From Rhizobiales bacterium Y(2018) (GTDB lineage Bacteria > Pseudomonadota > Alphaproteobacteria > Rhizobiales > Aestuariivirgaceae), in contig SCPD01000001.1 of the NCBI GenBank assembly GCA_005502925.1, forward strand, positions 124,001 to 188,000: a DNA stretch of 64,000 nt. Reading direction: 5' to 3'. Below the pieces are notes generated by a model. The model saw only the letters and a list, made by a program, of their open reading frames with translations. It was not told the origin of the DNA and made no database searches. This document shows, piece after piece, positions 37,747-46,293 of this stretch (the stretch's first letter is position 1; each line of letters starts with the position of its first letter). The position numbers were made by a program, and so were the translations under genes.

Positions 37747-38874
37747 TCAATAAGCTAGGTTTCTCATAGTGGCCCTTAGAAGGTCGTTGATATTGCCGAT
37801 CAGCATAATGAAAATGATCACGGCAAATCCAATTCTGAAGCTCCATTCCTGAGCCTGCGGCCCCAGAGGTTTGCGACGGATCGCCTCCAGCGCGTAGAAC
37901 ACCAGGTGGCCGCCATCCAGTATTGGAATAGGAAACAGGTTAATTAATCCGATACTCACCGAGAGCACCGCGACCATATAGACGAGAAGGAGAAATCCGA
38001 CCTGGGCGGCATCACCGGTAAGCTTGGCCATGGTCCCGACGCCACCCAGCTGCGAGACGCTGTCACGCCCGGCGAACAACCGGCCGACATATTGCAGCGT
38101 TCCCACCACAATACGCTCGATTTCTCCGCCGGCCATGTTCAGGGCCCGCGGCAGCGGCACATTGTGGAGATTCGAGGGATTGTCGCTGGGCCGGGCGCCG
38201 ATCCGTCCAATGGTGATCTTGCCGAAGAAGCCCCTGTCCTCGACCGACGCCTGCGGAATCACGTTCAAAGTCAGCGGGCTGCCGGAACGGTCGATATCGA
38301 CGCGCAGGGTCTTGCCGGCGCTCTGGCTGACGATGGCGATGATGTCGGTGAAGCTCAACACGTTCTCGCCGTCGATCCTGAGCACGGTGTCATTCGGCTG
38401 GAATCCGGCTTCCTGGGCGGCCGACTTGGGCAAGATTTCGCCGAGCTGCGGCCCGAGCACCTTATCTCCCATGAAGAAAACGGCGAACAGCAGGAACGCC
38501 AAAACGAAATTCGCCGCCGGGCCGGCCGCGACCACAAGCGCACGCTGCCAGATGGGCTTGCCGTGGAATTCGTCGGGTTTGGGCGGTGATTCCGGATCAG
38601 GCATGCTCGTGGCATTGGCGTCGCCGGCAAATTTCACATAACCGCCAATAGGCAGCCAACCGATCTTCCAGCGCGTGCCGTACCGGTCGGTCTTGCCCCA
38701 GATCTCGCGTCCGAAGCCGATCGAGAAGGCATCCACCTTCATGCCGCACAGCCTGGCCACTTTGAAATGGCCGTATTCGTGGACAAAGACGATGACGGTC
38801 AGCGCGACGAGCAAAATAACGACATAGGTGCCGTAGGAGAAAATGGTTGCCGGTAAGGTCGCGAGAAAGTCCAT
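37747..38874 (-). CDS. rseP: RIP-type zinc metalloprotease RseP
   Basis: Inner-membrane site-2 protease that cleaves anti-sigma factors or signal peptide remnants within the membrane. The 375 residues contain HEYGH (H32, E33, H36) in the first transmembrane segment, one clear PDZ domain (about 120-205, GEILPKSAAQEAGFQPND) and the C-terminal IPILDGGHLV motif with the third zinc ligand. Alphaproteobacterial proteins of this length usually have a single PDZ. It lies between cdsA and bamA as usual, but dxr is absent from the gap upstream. Confidence 0.96.
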   Translation of the reverse strand: MDFLATLPATIFSYGTYVVILLVALTVIVFVHEYGHFKVARLCGMKVDAFSIGFGREIWGKTDRYGTRWKIGWLPIGGYVKFAGDANATSMPDPESPPKPDEFHGKPIWQRALVVAAGPAANFVLAFLLFAVFFMGDKVLGPQLGEILPKSAAQEAGFQPNDTVLRIDGENVLSFTDIIAIVSQSAGKTLRVDIDRSGSPLTLNVIPQASVEDRGFFGKITIGRIGARPSDNPSNLHNVPLPRALNMAGGEIERIVVGTLQYVGRLFAGRDSVSQLGGVGTMAKLTGDAAQVGFLLLVYMVAVLSVSIGLINLFPIPILDGGHLVFYALEAIRRKPLGPQAQEWSFRIGFAVIIFIMLIGNINDLLRATMRNLAY

Positions 38875-38944
38875 CGTGATTTCCTGTCTAAAATCTTGCC
38901 GGCGCCGCCATTATCCGCAAAGTGCGTGCCAGTAGCGCGCATCC

Positions 38945-38969
38945 CGGTGAAGTGGAAATCACTTCGCCG
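38945..38969. repeat. Palindromic repeat element, hairpin near rseP
   Basis: CGGTGAAGTG (38945-38954) pairs with CACTTCGCCG (38960-38969) with one G-T wobble and a five-base loop. It lies in the 242-base gap between cdsA and rseP, 41 bases from the second palindrome. Its form resembles short intergenic repeats common in Hyphomicrobiales genomes, though only one copy is seen here. Confidence 0.5.
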
Positions 38970-39007
38970 AGAAGGATTCGCGCCAAATCAATTCCTTCGG
39001 CCACATC

Positions 39008-39040
39008 CTTATCGCCAAAGTCTGCAACTTTGGCGGGAGA
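39008..39040 (-). repeat. Dispersed palindromic repeat, copy A
   Basis: Read on the minus strand this gives CCGCCAAAGT, a short TGCAG loop, ACTTTGGCG, then ATAAGG. The same unit, differing only in the loop (TGCTCG), occurs on the plus strand at 53604-53632. Both therefore belong to one dispersed family. It lies in the cdsA-rseP gap with no gene of its own. Confidence 0.7.
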
Positions 39041-39116
39041 TGCCCTAAGCCTTTGGCCTAAACGAGTTATTAACCACGAAACGCTGTCATTGCGACAACA
39101 TTTCGGCAGTCTATGG

Positions 39117-39965
39117 TTAGCGAACAAAAAGTTCGTTACCGGCGCCGATATAACCCGAAGCGACGACGACCGCGGCCAGCACCAGAGACGCGGCGACGAG
39201 CCCGTCCACCCGGTCGAGAACACCACCATGGCCGGGAATGAGGCGGCCCGAATCCTTCACCCCGTAATGGCGCTTCAGCGCCGATTCGAAGAGATCGCCC
39301 ATCTGTTCGACGATGGCGAGCACGCCCCCCAGGAGCCCCAGGAAGATGACATCGGCAAGGCCCGCGCCAAAGGCGACCGCGGCCCCTGCGGCAGCCGAGC
39401 CGGCGATGGCGCCCCACAGCCCGGCCCAGGTCTTCTTGGGCGAAATCCTCGGCGCCAGCTTCGGGCCGCCGATGACCCGGCCGGCGAAATAGGCGCAGAT
39501 ATCGGCCGCCCAGACCACCGCGAAGAGCCACATCATGGCGAGCATGCCCGCCTCGTTCTCGCCCCGCAAAATGACGAAGGCCATCGCCGGCAGGCCGATA
39601 TAGGCGACGCCCGACACGACCCAGAGGCTGAGGCGGCGGTGCTGGGCGAGCGCCAGGAGGAGGCTCAAAACCCAGATGACCGCAATAACCCCAAGCGCCG
39701 TATGCCAGCCATGCGACAGCGGCAGGAAGGCGCCGCACAGAGCGGCGGCGGCATGCAGCGCGAATTGCGAGGAGCTGCGCTCGTGGACGATATTGGTCCA
39801 TTCATGCGCCATCATGACGCCGAGCAGCGCCACCAGGAGATGGAACCAGGCATCACCCAGCCAGACATCGACCAGGACGGCGGGAATCAGTATCGCCGAG
39901 GACAAGGTGCGGATGCCGAGATCGCGCCAATTGGCGCCCTGAGGCGCGCCGGTGGTCTCGGCCAT
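39117..39965 (-). CDS. cdsA: Phosphatidate cytidylyltransferase
   Basis: Integral membrane enzyme making CDP-diacylglycerol from CTP and phosphatidic acid for phospholipid synthesis. The 282-residue product has about seven membrane segments and the family signature near the C-terminus: SPKKTWAG, then KRHYGVKDSGRLIPGHGGVLDRVDGL. The ATG at 39965 (MAETTGAP) starts two bases after the uppS stop. A longer open frame upstream overlaps uppS and is not real. Confidence 0.96.
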   Translation of the reverse strand: MAETTGAPQGANWRDLGIRTLSSAILIPAVLVDVWLGDAWFHLLVALLGVMMAHEWTNIVHERSSSQFALHAAAALCGAFLPLSHGWHTALGVIAVIWVLSLLLALAQHRRLSLWVVSGVAYIGLPAMAFVILRGENEAGMLAMMWLFAVVWAADICAYFAGRVIGGPKLAPRISPKKTWAGLWGAIAGSAAAGAAVAFGAGLADVIFLGLLGGVLAIVEQMGDLFESALKRHYGVKDSGRLIPGHGGVLDRVDGLVAASLVLAAVVVASGYIGAGNELFVR

Positions 39966-39967
39966 GG

Positions 39968-40702
39968 TCAGGCCGACTGCGCCTGGAGCCCGCCGAAGCG
40001 CCGCTCGCGCGTATGGTATTCGGCTATGGCGCGCTGCAGTGTCTCGCGGCTGAAATCCGGCCAGTATTCGTCGACAAAGACGAATTCGGTATAGGCGCAC
40101 TGCCAGAGCAGATAGTTGGAAAGGCGCTGTTCGCCGCTGGTGCGGATCAGGAGATCGGGATCGGGAACGCCTTCGGTCGCCAGGAAACTGCCGAACAATT
40201 CCGGCGTGATGCTGTCGGGCGCGATCCGCCCTTCCTTGACCGCGATGGCGAGATCGCGGGCAGCGGCGGTGATTTCCTGGCGCGAGCCGTAATTGAAGGC
40301 GACGATAAGGGTGAGGCCGGTATTGGCCCGGGTGCGCTCCTCGGTCTCGGCGATGAGCGCTACGATATCGGCGGCAAGCCCCTGGCGCTCACCGATGATC
40401 CTTATACGGACATTTTCGCGGTCGAGCTCGGCGACGTCCTGGCGCACGAAGTGGCGCAGAAGGTCGAGCAGGAAGGAAACCTCCGCCGGCGGGCGCGACC
40501 AGTTCTCCGAGCTGAAACTGAAGATGGTGAGATAGCCGATGCCGATTTCGCCCGCGGCGCGAACCGCGGTGCGCAGCGCCTCGACCCCCTTGCGGTGGCC
40601 GGCCGAGCGCGGCAGGCCACGGGCGTGCGCCCAGCGGCCATTGCCATCCATGATGATGGCGACGTGCCGCGGCACGGGAGCTCTGCCCCCAGGAACAGTC
40701 AT
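39968..40702 (-). CDS. uppS: Isoprenyl transferase (undecaprenyl diphosphate synthase)
   Basis: Cis-prenyltransferase making the C55 lipid carrier for cell-wall synthesis. The 244 residues contain [13 protein letters not shown] with catalytic D19, [17 protein letters not shown] and the C-terminal [17 protein letters not shown]. The start at 40702 has GAGGG about eight bases upstream. It lies between frr and cdsA in the conventional order. Its substrate needs an isoprenoid pathway, noteworthy because dxr is not in this block. Confidence 0.96.
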   Translation of the reverse strand: MTVPGGRAPVPRHVAIIMDGNGRWAHARGLPRSAGHRKGVEALRTAVRAAGEIGIGYLTIFSFSSENWSRPPAEVSFLLDLLRHFVRQDVAELDRENVRIRIIGERQGLAADIVALIAETEERTRANTGLTLIVAFNYGSRQEITAAARDLAIAVKEGRIAPDSITPELFGSFLATEGVPDPDLLIRTSGEQRLSNYLLWQCAYTEFVFVDEYWPDFSRETLQRAIAEYHTRERRFGGLQAQSA

Positions 40703-40743
40703 CAACGGACCCTCATGGCCACGCATTCCGGCGGACCTGCCGC

Positions 40744-41310
40744 TCAGACCTGCATGATCTCGGCTTCTTTGACCTTGAGTGCCGCGTCGATCTCCTTGAT
40801 CGTCTCGTCGGTCATCTTCTGCACTTCATCTGATTTGGTACGGTGCTCGTCCTCGCCCATATGATGATCCTTTTCGAGCGACTTCAAGTGATCCATGCCG
40901 TCGCGCCGCACGTTGCGCACCGCGACGCGGGCCTTCTCGGCATATTGATGGGCGACCTTGACGAGTTCCTTGCGGCGGTCCTGCGTCAGGTCCGGCATGC
41001 GCAGGCGGATGACCTGGCCCTCGGTCTGCGGGTTGAGGCCAAGATTGGAGGCGCGGATCGCCTTCTCGACGGCGATGACGAGGCCCCTGTCCCATACCTG
41101 GATCGACAACATGCGCGGTTCCGGCACGGTGACGGTCGCCACCTGATTGAGCGGCATCGAGGCGCCATAGGCGTCGACATGGATGGGGTCGACAAGGCTC
41201 ACCGCGGCACGTCCGGTGCGCAAGCCACCGAAATCGTGTTTCAGGGCATCGACCGCACCATGCATGCGCCGCTTGATTTCTTTGGAGTCGAATGGAGTTG
41301 GTTGTGCCAT
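40744..41310 (-). CDS. frr: Ribosome recycling factor
   Basis: 188-residue cytoplasmic factor that splits post-termination ribosomes together with EF-G. The sequence is typical throughout: [23 protein letters not shown] at the N-terminus, [23 protein letters not shown] in the middle and the coiled helical KSLEKD...[15 protein letters not shown] at the C-terminus. It starts six bases after pyrH and precedes uppS. Confidence 0.97.
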   Translation of the reverse strand: MAQPTPFDSKEIKRRMHGAVDALKHDFGGLRTGRAAVSLVDPIHVDAYGASMPLNQVATVTVPEPRMLSIQVWDRGLVIAVEKAIRASNLGLNPQTEGQVIRLRMPDLTQDRRKELVKVAHQYAEKARVAVRNVRRDGMDHLKSLEKDHHMGEDEHRTKSDEVQKMTDETIKEIDAALKVKEAEIMQV

Positions 41311-41316
41311 GGTGAT

Positions 41317-42036
41317 TCAGTCTCTCGTCACTATCGTAAATTTACCCGAGCCGTTCAGGACCTGGAGCACCGCGCCGGGCGCGCGGATGGAGAACACAAT
41401 TACCGGAATCCCATTATCCCGCGCAAGCGCGATGGCCGCCGGGTCCATGATGCGCAGATCGCGCGCCAGGATCTCGTTGAAGGTGATGCGATCGAAACGC
41501 TCGGCCGATGCGTCCTTTTTTGGGTCAGCCGAATAGACGCCATCGACGCTGGTGCCCTTGAACAGCGCGTCGCAGCTCATTTCGGCGGCCCGCAGCGCCG
41601 CCCCGGTGTCGGTGGTGAAGAACGGCAGGCCGGTGCCGGCGGCGCAGATGACCACCCTGCCCGCCTCGAGATGGTGGACCGCCTTGGCCCTGGAATAGGT
41701 CTCACAGACCGTCGGCATGGCGATGGCCGAAAGCACCCGGGCGTCGATGCCCTTGCCCTGGAGCGCGCCCTGCATGGCCAGCGCGTTCATCACCGTTGCC
41801 AATATGCCCATATGGTCGGCGCTCACCCGGTCCATGCCCTTGGCCGCCTGCGCCATGCCGCGGAAGATATTGCCGCCGCCGATGACCAGGCTCAGCTGAA
41901 CGCCTGTCTGCAAGGTTTCCGCGACCTCACCCGCCACCCGTTCGACGGTCGCAAGATCGATACCGAAGGGCTGCGAGCCCATGAGGACTTCGCCCGAGAC
42001 TTTCAGGAGGACGCGCTTGAAGGCGAGCTTGGCCAT
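41317..42036 (-). CDS. pyrH: Uridylate kinase
   Basis: Amino-acid-kinase-fold UMP kinase producing UDP. The 239 residues begin [20 protein letters not shown] and contain [27 protein letters not shown] and the C-terminal [14 protein letters not shown] typical of bacterial UMP kinase. The longer open frame upstream of 42036 overlaps the divergent ASCH-type gene and is not supported. Position between tsf and frr is usual, although an extra gene (42133-42714) on the opposite strand lies between tsf and pyrH. Confidence 0.96.
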   Translation of the reverse strand: MAKLAFKRVLLKVSGEVLMGSQPFGIDLATVERVAGEVAETLQTGVQLSLVIGGGNIFRGMAQAAKGMDRVSADHMGILATVMNALAMQGALQGKGIDARVLSAIAMPTVCETYSRAKAVHHLEAGRVVICAAGTGLPFFTTDTGAALRAAEMSCDALFKGTSVDGVYSADPKKDASAERFDRITFNEILARDLRIMDPAAIALARDNGIPVIVFSIRAPGAVLQVLNGSGKFTIVTRD

Positions 42037-42132
42037 GTTCACCCGATAGGAATAATGGAAAGACTTGAGGGAGATAGCATATTTTTCAAGCAGGCTAACG
42101 CATTTCGTATTAACTCCGGAACAGGAGGTCAA

Positions 42133-42714
42133 ATGCTGTTCAAAACCGCCATCCTCGAAGGTATCCGTGACGGCAGCATTAGTTTGGCCTTCCGGCGCTG
42201 GCCGCGCCCGCGCGTCAAGGAAGGCGGCGAAGTCCGCACCGCGCTTGGCGTCGTCGCCGTCACCGGCATAAAGGCGATCGACGCCGAAAAGATCAGCGAT
42301 GCGGAGGCCCGCAAGTCGGGCTATGCGGGGAAAGCGCAACTTCTGGCCGAGCTTGCCAGATTCGGCGGCGGCGATGTGTTCAGGATCGGGCTGCGTTTCG
42401 TGGGGCGGGATCCTCGCGTCGCGCTCAGGAAACAGGCGCCGTCAAAGTCCGATGAGACGGACATCGCAAAGCGTCTCGCGCGGCTCGACAAGGCGAGCAA
42501 GGACGGGGCGTGGACGCTGAAAGTGCTGGAATTGATCGCCGGCCATCCGGCGGTGCGGGCCGCCGATCTGGCGGTAAGGCTTTCTTGGGAGACTCAGCCC
42601 TTCAAGATCAGGGTGAGGAAGCTCAAGGAGCTCGGCCTCACCGAAAGTCTCGAGACCGGCTACAGAATTTCGCCGCGCGGCGCCGCCTATCTCAAAGCAG
42701 CGCCGCGGGCGTAA
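42133..42714 (+). CDS. ASCH-like domain protein with C-terminal winged-helix-like region
   Basis: 193-residue protein with an excellent ribosome-binding site (AGGAGG at 42123-42128). Residues 1-105 resemble an ASCH/PUA-like fold: [37 protein letters not shown], then [16 protein letters not shown] and [13 protein letters not shown]. Residues 115-193 look like a winged helix ([40 protein letters not shown]). ASCH domains are thought to bind RNA or modified nucleotides. It is divergent from pyrH and convergent with tsf (six bases between stops), breaking the usual tsf-pyrH-frr run. Function is not known. Confidence 0.82.
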   Translation: MLFKTAILEGIRDGSISLAFRRWPRPRVKEGGEVRTALGVVAVTGIKAIDAEKISDAEARKSGYAGKAQLLAELARFGGGDVFRIGLRFVGRDPRVALRKQAPSKSDETDIAKRLARLDKASKDGAWTLKVLELIAGHPAVRAADLAVRLSWETQPFKIRVRKLKELGLTESLETGYRISPRGAAYLKAAPRA

Positions 42715-42720
42715 TTTTGA

Positions 42721-43641
42721 TCAGACCGCCGCCGCCTTGGCGACTTCGGCGGCGAAATCGTCTTCTTTCTTTTCGATGCCTTCACCCAGCTGCATGCGCA
42801 CATAGGCAGCAATCTTGACGGGCGCGCCGGCCGCCTTGGCGACTTCGGCCAAGACCTGGCTCACCGACTTGGCGCCATCCTTCACATATGCCTGTTCGAG
42901 GAGCGTGTTCTCCTTGGCATAGGATTTGAGGCCGCTCTCCATGATCTTCTCGAGTACCTTCTCAGGCTTGCCGGCATTCTTCTCGGCGAGGATCGCCTTC
43001 TCGCGGTCGATCGTCTCCTTGGGCACGCCGGCCAGATCGAGAGCGACCGGATTGATCGCCGCGATATGCATCGCCAGCTCCCTGCCGAACTGGACAAGCT
43101 CGTCCTTCTTGCCGGTCGATTCGAGCGCCACGATCACACCGATCTTGCCGAGGCCGGGCGCGATCTGGTTGTGCATGTAGCTGCCGATGACGCCGTCGGT
43201 GACGGAGACCACGGCGGTGCGGCGCACGGTCATGTTCTCGCCGATCGAGGCGACCATCTCGGCCACATATTCGGCGACCGCGTGCTTGGAGCCCGGATAA
43301 TGCGCGGTTTTGAGCTTCTCGGTATCGCCACCGGCCGTGAGGGCGAGCTTGGCGATATCGGCGACCATCGCCTGGAACTTGTCGTTGCGGGCGACGAAGT
43401 CGGTCTCGGAATTGACTTCGACGAGCGCGCCGGTCTTGCCCTCGACGGCGACGCCAATCAGGCCTTCGGCCGCGACGCGGGTCGACTTCTTGGCGGCCTT
43501 GGCGAGGCCCTTGGCGCGCAGCCAGTCAACGGCGGCATCCATGTCGCCATTGGTGGCGGCGAGCGCCGCCTTGCAGTCCATCATGCCCACGCCGGTCTTC
43601 TCGCGCAGGTCCTTCACCATTGCTGCGGTGATGTCAGCCAT
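42721..43641 (-). CDS. tsf: Elongation factor Ts
   Basis: 306-residue nucleotide exchange factor for EF-Tu. Signatures are VKDLREKTGVGMMDCKAAL at the N-terminus, EVNSETDFVARN and IAAINPVALDLAGVP in the dimerisation core. Length and motifs are normal. It is separated from rpsB by 62 bases containing a hairpin. Confidence 0.97.
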   Translation of the reverse strand: MADITAAMVKDLREKTGVGMMDCKAALAATNGDMDAAVDWLRAKGLAKAAKKSTRVAAEGLIGVAVEGKTGALVEVNSETDFVARNDKFQAMVADIAKLALTAGGDTEKLKTAHYPGSKHAVAEYVAEMVASIGENMTVRRTAVVSVTDGVIGSYMHNQIAPGLGKIGVIVALESTGKKDELVQFGRELAMHIAAINPVALDLAGVPKETIDREKAILAEKNAGKPEKVLEKIMESGLKSYAKENTLLEQAYVKDGAKSVSQVLAEVAKAAGAPVKIAAYVRMQLGEGIEKKEDDFAAEVAKAAAV

Positions 43642-43661
43642 AATTTTCCTCGTGGAATAAC

Positions 43662-43692
43662 GGGAGTCCGCAAGCGTTTCGCGCGGACTCCC
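43662..43692 (-). terminator. Hairpin between rpsB and tsf
   Basis: A perfect ten-bp stem GGGAGTCCGC (43662-43671) and GCGGACTCCC (43683-43692) with an 11-base loop, lying 11 bases after the rpsB stop. There is no T-run, so it may attenuate or process the rpsB-tsf transcript rather than end it. Confidence 0.6.
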
Positions 43693-43703
43693 TTGATCAG
43701 TGA

Positions 43704-44468
43704 TCAGGCGTGAGCGGCTTCCGGCAGATCTTCGTTCTGCGGGTTTTCGCTTTCGCCGATGTCATGACCGCTGCCGCGCTGGCCCTGCGAGATGCCCTCG
43801 ATGCAGGCGCGGCTGATCAGGTCGCAATAAAGCGTGATGGCGCGGCCGGCATCGTCATTGCCCGGGATCGGATAGGTGACGCCCGCCGGATCGCAATTGG
43901 TGTCGAGAATGGCGACGACCGGGATGCCGAGACGGTTGGCTTCCTTGATCGCCAGCTGCTCCTTGTTGGTGTCGATGACGAACAGGATGTCGGGCGTGCC
44001 GCCCATATCCTTGATGCCGCCGAGCGCCTGCTCGAGCTTGTCCTTCTCGCGCGTCAGCGTCAGGAGCTCGCGCTTGGTGAGGCCCTGGCCTTCCTTCGAA
44101 ACAGTCTCCTCGAGCTGGCGCAGGCGCTTGATCGAGTTGGAGATGGTCTTCCAGTTGGTCAGCGTGCCGCCGAGCCAGCGCGAATTGATGTAGTACTGGG
44201 CCGACTTCTTCGCCGCGTCCGCGATCGAATCCTGGGCGGCGCGCTTGGTGCCGACGAACAGCACGCGACCACCGCGCGAAATCGTGTCGGCGACGGCGAG
44301 CAGCGCCTGGTGCAGCAACGGCACGGTATGGGCGAGGTCGATGATGTGAATGCCATTGCGCGCACCGTAGATGTACCCCTTCATCTTGGGGTTCCAGCGG
44401 TGGGTCTGGTGGCCGAAGTGAACGCCCGCTTCGAGGAGCTGGCGCATGGTGAATTCTGGCAGAGCCAT
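43704..44468 (-). CDS. rpsB: 30S ribosomal protein S2
   Basis: 254-residue small-subunit protein. It starts [29 protein letters not shown] and carries [13 protein letters not shown] and [15 protein letters not shown], all characteristic of S2. The C-terminal tail ([17 protein letters not shown]) is acidic and variable in this class. It is the first gene of the block running towards fabZ. Confidence 0.97.
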   Translation of the reverse strand: MALPEFTMRQLLEAGVHFGHQTHRWNPKMKGYIYGARNGIHIIDLAHTVPLLHQALLAVADTISRGGRVLFVGTKRAAQDSIADAAKKSAQYYINSRWLGGTLTNWKTISNSIKRLRQLEETVSKEGQGLTKRELLTLTREKDKLEQALGGIKDMGGTPDILFVIDTNKEQLAIKEANRLGIPVVAILDTNCDPAGVTYPIPGNDDAGRAITLYCDLISRACIEGISQGQRGSGHDIGESENPQNEDLPEAAHA

Positions 44469-44755
44469 GCTTTATATCCTTTTCCGGTTGATCCGCCGCG
44501 GATGATGTGACCGGATTATCCGGCACCGGAGGGATGAAACACTATGGGGGGGAACCGAAGCTCCCATGTGCTCATCCCGCATCCGCGTGTGAGTTAACGG
44601 GGCGCGTTATAGGCAGGAAGGCCCCGAAACACAAGACTTTTGATGGGCTGCCGCGCCTCCCCGGCCATTAGCCCAAATGCCCCCTTGGCCTACCGTAACA
44701 TTTTTGCGTAGTCTTGCAGGAACCAGGCGCCACAAGCCTGGGTTGGAGGGGACAT
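44469..44755. other. Divergent intergenic region upstream of rpsB and the ATP-grasp gene
   Basis: 287 bases without a credible gene. It must carry the rpsB promoter and any 5' leader, and the promoter of the plus-strand ATP-grasp gene. The only structure I see is the small palindrome CCGGATTATCCGG at about 44511-44523; no convincing -35/-10 pair was picked out. Confidence 0.4.
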
Positions 44756-46213
44756 ATGGCACCACGGGGCAAGCGGCAAAAGCTCACAAGTCTTTCAGAT
44801 ATCTATAAATTTTTCCGACATAACCAGACGCCGATCTATTTCCTATCCCCCACCCCCTATAATCTCCTGGGGCTCGGGCGCTGGATCAACAAATTCGAAT
44901 ACATCAACTTCTTCGACAGTTTCGACGCGACGCATCCCAAGATCACGGTGCCGCGCGAGCACGGGCCGCATGAGTTCCGCTCCATCGAGGATGTGAACAA
45001 CTATCTCCTGCGCCACAAGGAGGTCCGGGCCCGCATCGCCGAGCGCGGCAAGGGCCACCTCATCCTGGTGATGCTCGACGAGGAGACCGAGAAGCTCGCC
45101 AAGGAGCTCGGCCTCAAGATCGCGCTGCCGCCGGTGAAGCTGCGCAAGCATATCGACTCGAAGATCGTCACCACCCAGCTCGGCAACGAGGCAGGCATTA
45201 AGAGCGCACCGAATATTCTCGGTAAAGCAAAGAGTTATGCCGAACTCATGAAGCTCGCCATGAAGGCGAAGTTGGGCAAGGATCTGGTCGTCCAGACGCC
45301 CTATGGCGATTCCGGCCGCACCACTTTCTTCATCAAATCCGAGGCCGACTGGAAGAAGAACGAGGACAAGCTCCTCGCCGAGCAGCTCAAGGTGATGCGG
45401 CGCATCAATCACCTGCCCGGCACCGTCGAGGCGATCGCCACCCGTCACGGCACCCTGGTCGGTCCCCTCCAGACCGACATCACCGGCTTTGCCGAGGTCA
45501 CTCCCTACAAGGGCGGCTGGTGCGGCAATGACGTGTTTGTCGGCGGCCTCGACAAGGAACGCCGGGCGGTCACCCGGATGGCGCAGAAGCTCGGCGACCG
45601 GCTCTACAAGGCCGGCTACAAGGGCGCCTTCTGCATGGACTTCCTGATCGATACCGATACGCGGGAGGTCTATCTGGGTGAGATCAATCCGCGCGTGTCG
45701 GGCGCTTCGCCCCTCACCAATCTCATCACCTCGACCTATGGCGGCTGCCCGATCTACCTGTTCCACATGCTGGAATTCATGGATGTCGACTGGGAGCTCG
45801 ACCTGGCGCAGGTGCAGAAGCGCTGGACCGAATACGACAATTGGAGCCAGCTCATCATCAAATATCCGGTCGATCGCGTCGAGATGATCACCAAGGCGCC
45901 GGCCTCGGGCATCTGGCAGATGAACGGCAATGGCGAGATCTCGCTGGTGCGCAAGTCGATCGACTGGTTCCTCGTCTCGGGTGAGAACGAGGCCTTCTAC
46001 CTGCGGGTGTATACTGCAGGCGACTATCGCTATCACGGCGCCGATATGGGCATTCTCGTCTCACGCGGGCGCATGCAGACCGACGACCGCAAGTTGAAGG
46101 ACCGCGCCAAGCACTGGATCGATGCGCTCTACAAGCATTTCGACGCCATTCCGCTGGAGGGAAGCTCGGCGCCTACACCGCCACCGATGGACAGCGTTAA
46201 CAAAATGTTTTGA
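44756..46213 (+). CDS. ATP-grasp / biotin-carboxylase-like protein of unknown function
   Basis: 485-residue protein with an ATP-grasp fold: VVQTPYGDSGRTTFFI (glycine-rich loop region near residue 185), GAFCMDFLIDTDTREVYLGEINPRVSGASPLTN (metal-binding Glu and Asn near residue 320) and a long C-terminal region without a known domain. The start at 44756 has GGAGGGG four bases upstream. ATP-grasp enzymes ligate a carboxylate to an amine or thiol via an acyl-phosphate. No biotin carrier or other ligase partner is nearby; the substrate is unknown. Confidence 0.82.
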   Translation: MAPRGKRQKLTSLSDIYKFFRHNQTPIYFLSPTPYNLLGLGRWINKFEYINFFDSFDATHPKITVPREHGPHEFRSIEDVNNYLLRHKEVRARIAERGKGHLILVMLDEETEKLAKELGLKIALPPVKLRKHIDSKIVTTQLGNEAGIKSAPNILGKAKSYAELMKLAMKAKLGKDLVVQTPYGDSGRTTFFIKSEADWKKNEDKLLAEQLKVMRRINHLPGTVEAIATRHGTLVGPLQTDITGFAEVTPYKGGWCGNDVFVGGLDKERRAVTRMAQKLGDRLYKAGYKGAFCMDFLIDTDTREVYLGEINPRVSGASPLTNLITSTYGGCPIYLFHMLEFMDVDWELDLAQVQKRWTEYDNWSQLIIKYPVDRVEMITKAPASGIWQMNGNGEISLVRKSIDWFLVSGENEAFYLRVYTAGDYRYHGADMGILVSRGRMQTDDRKLKDRAKHWIDALYKHFDAIPLEGSSAPTPPPMDSVNKMF

Positions 46214-46293
46214 AGCCGCTACAGTTTCTGTCAAATTCATAAGCCTTTGGTGATCGGCAGCCAGTAACCTTTGCTATGGGGCAAGGTCAGGCG

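Noticed and set aside
38875-39116. Possible degraded dxr between cdsA and rseP
   Set aside because: The gap is only 242 bases, contains palindromic repeats, and no stretch in any frame recalls DXR sequence.
40843-42714. A 623-codon plus-strand frame
   Set aside because: Only its last 193 codons (42133 on) are supported by a ribosome-binding site and domain-like sequence; the rest is antisense to frr and pyrH.
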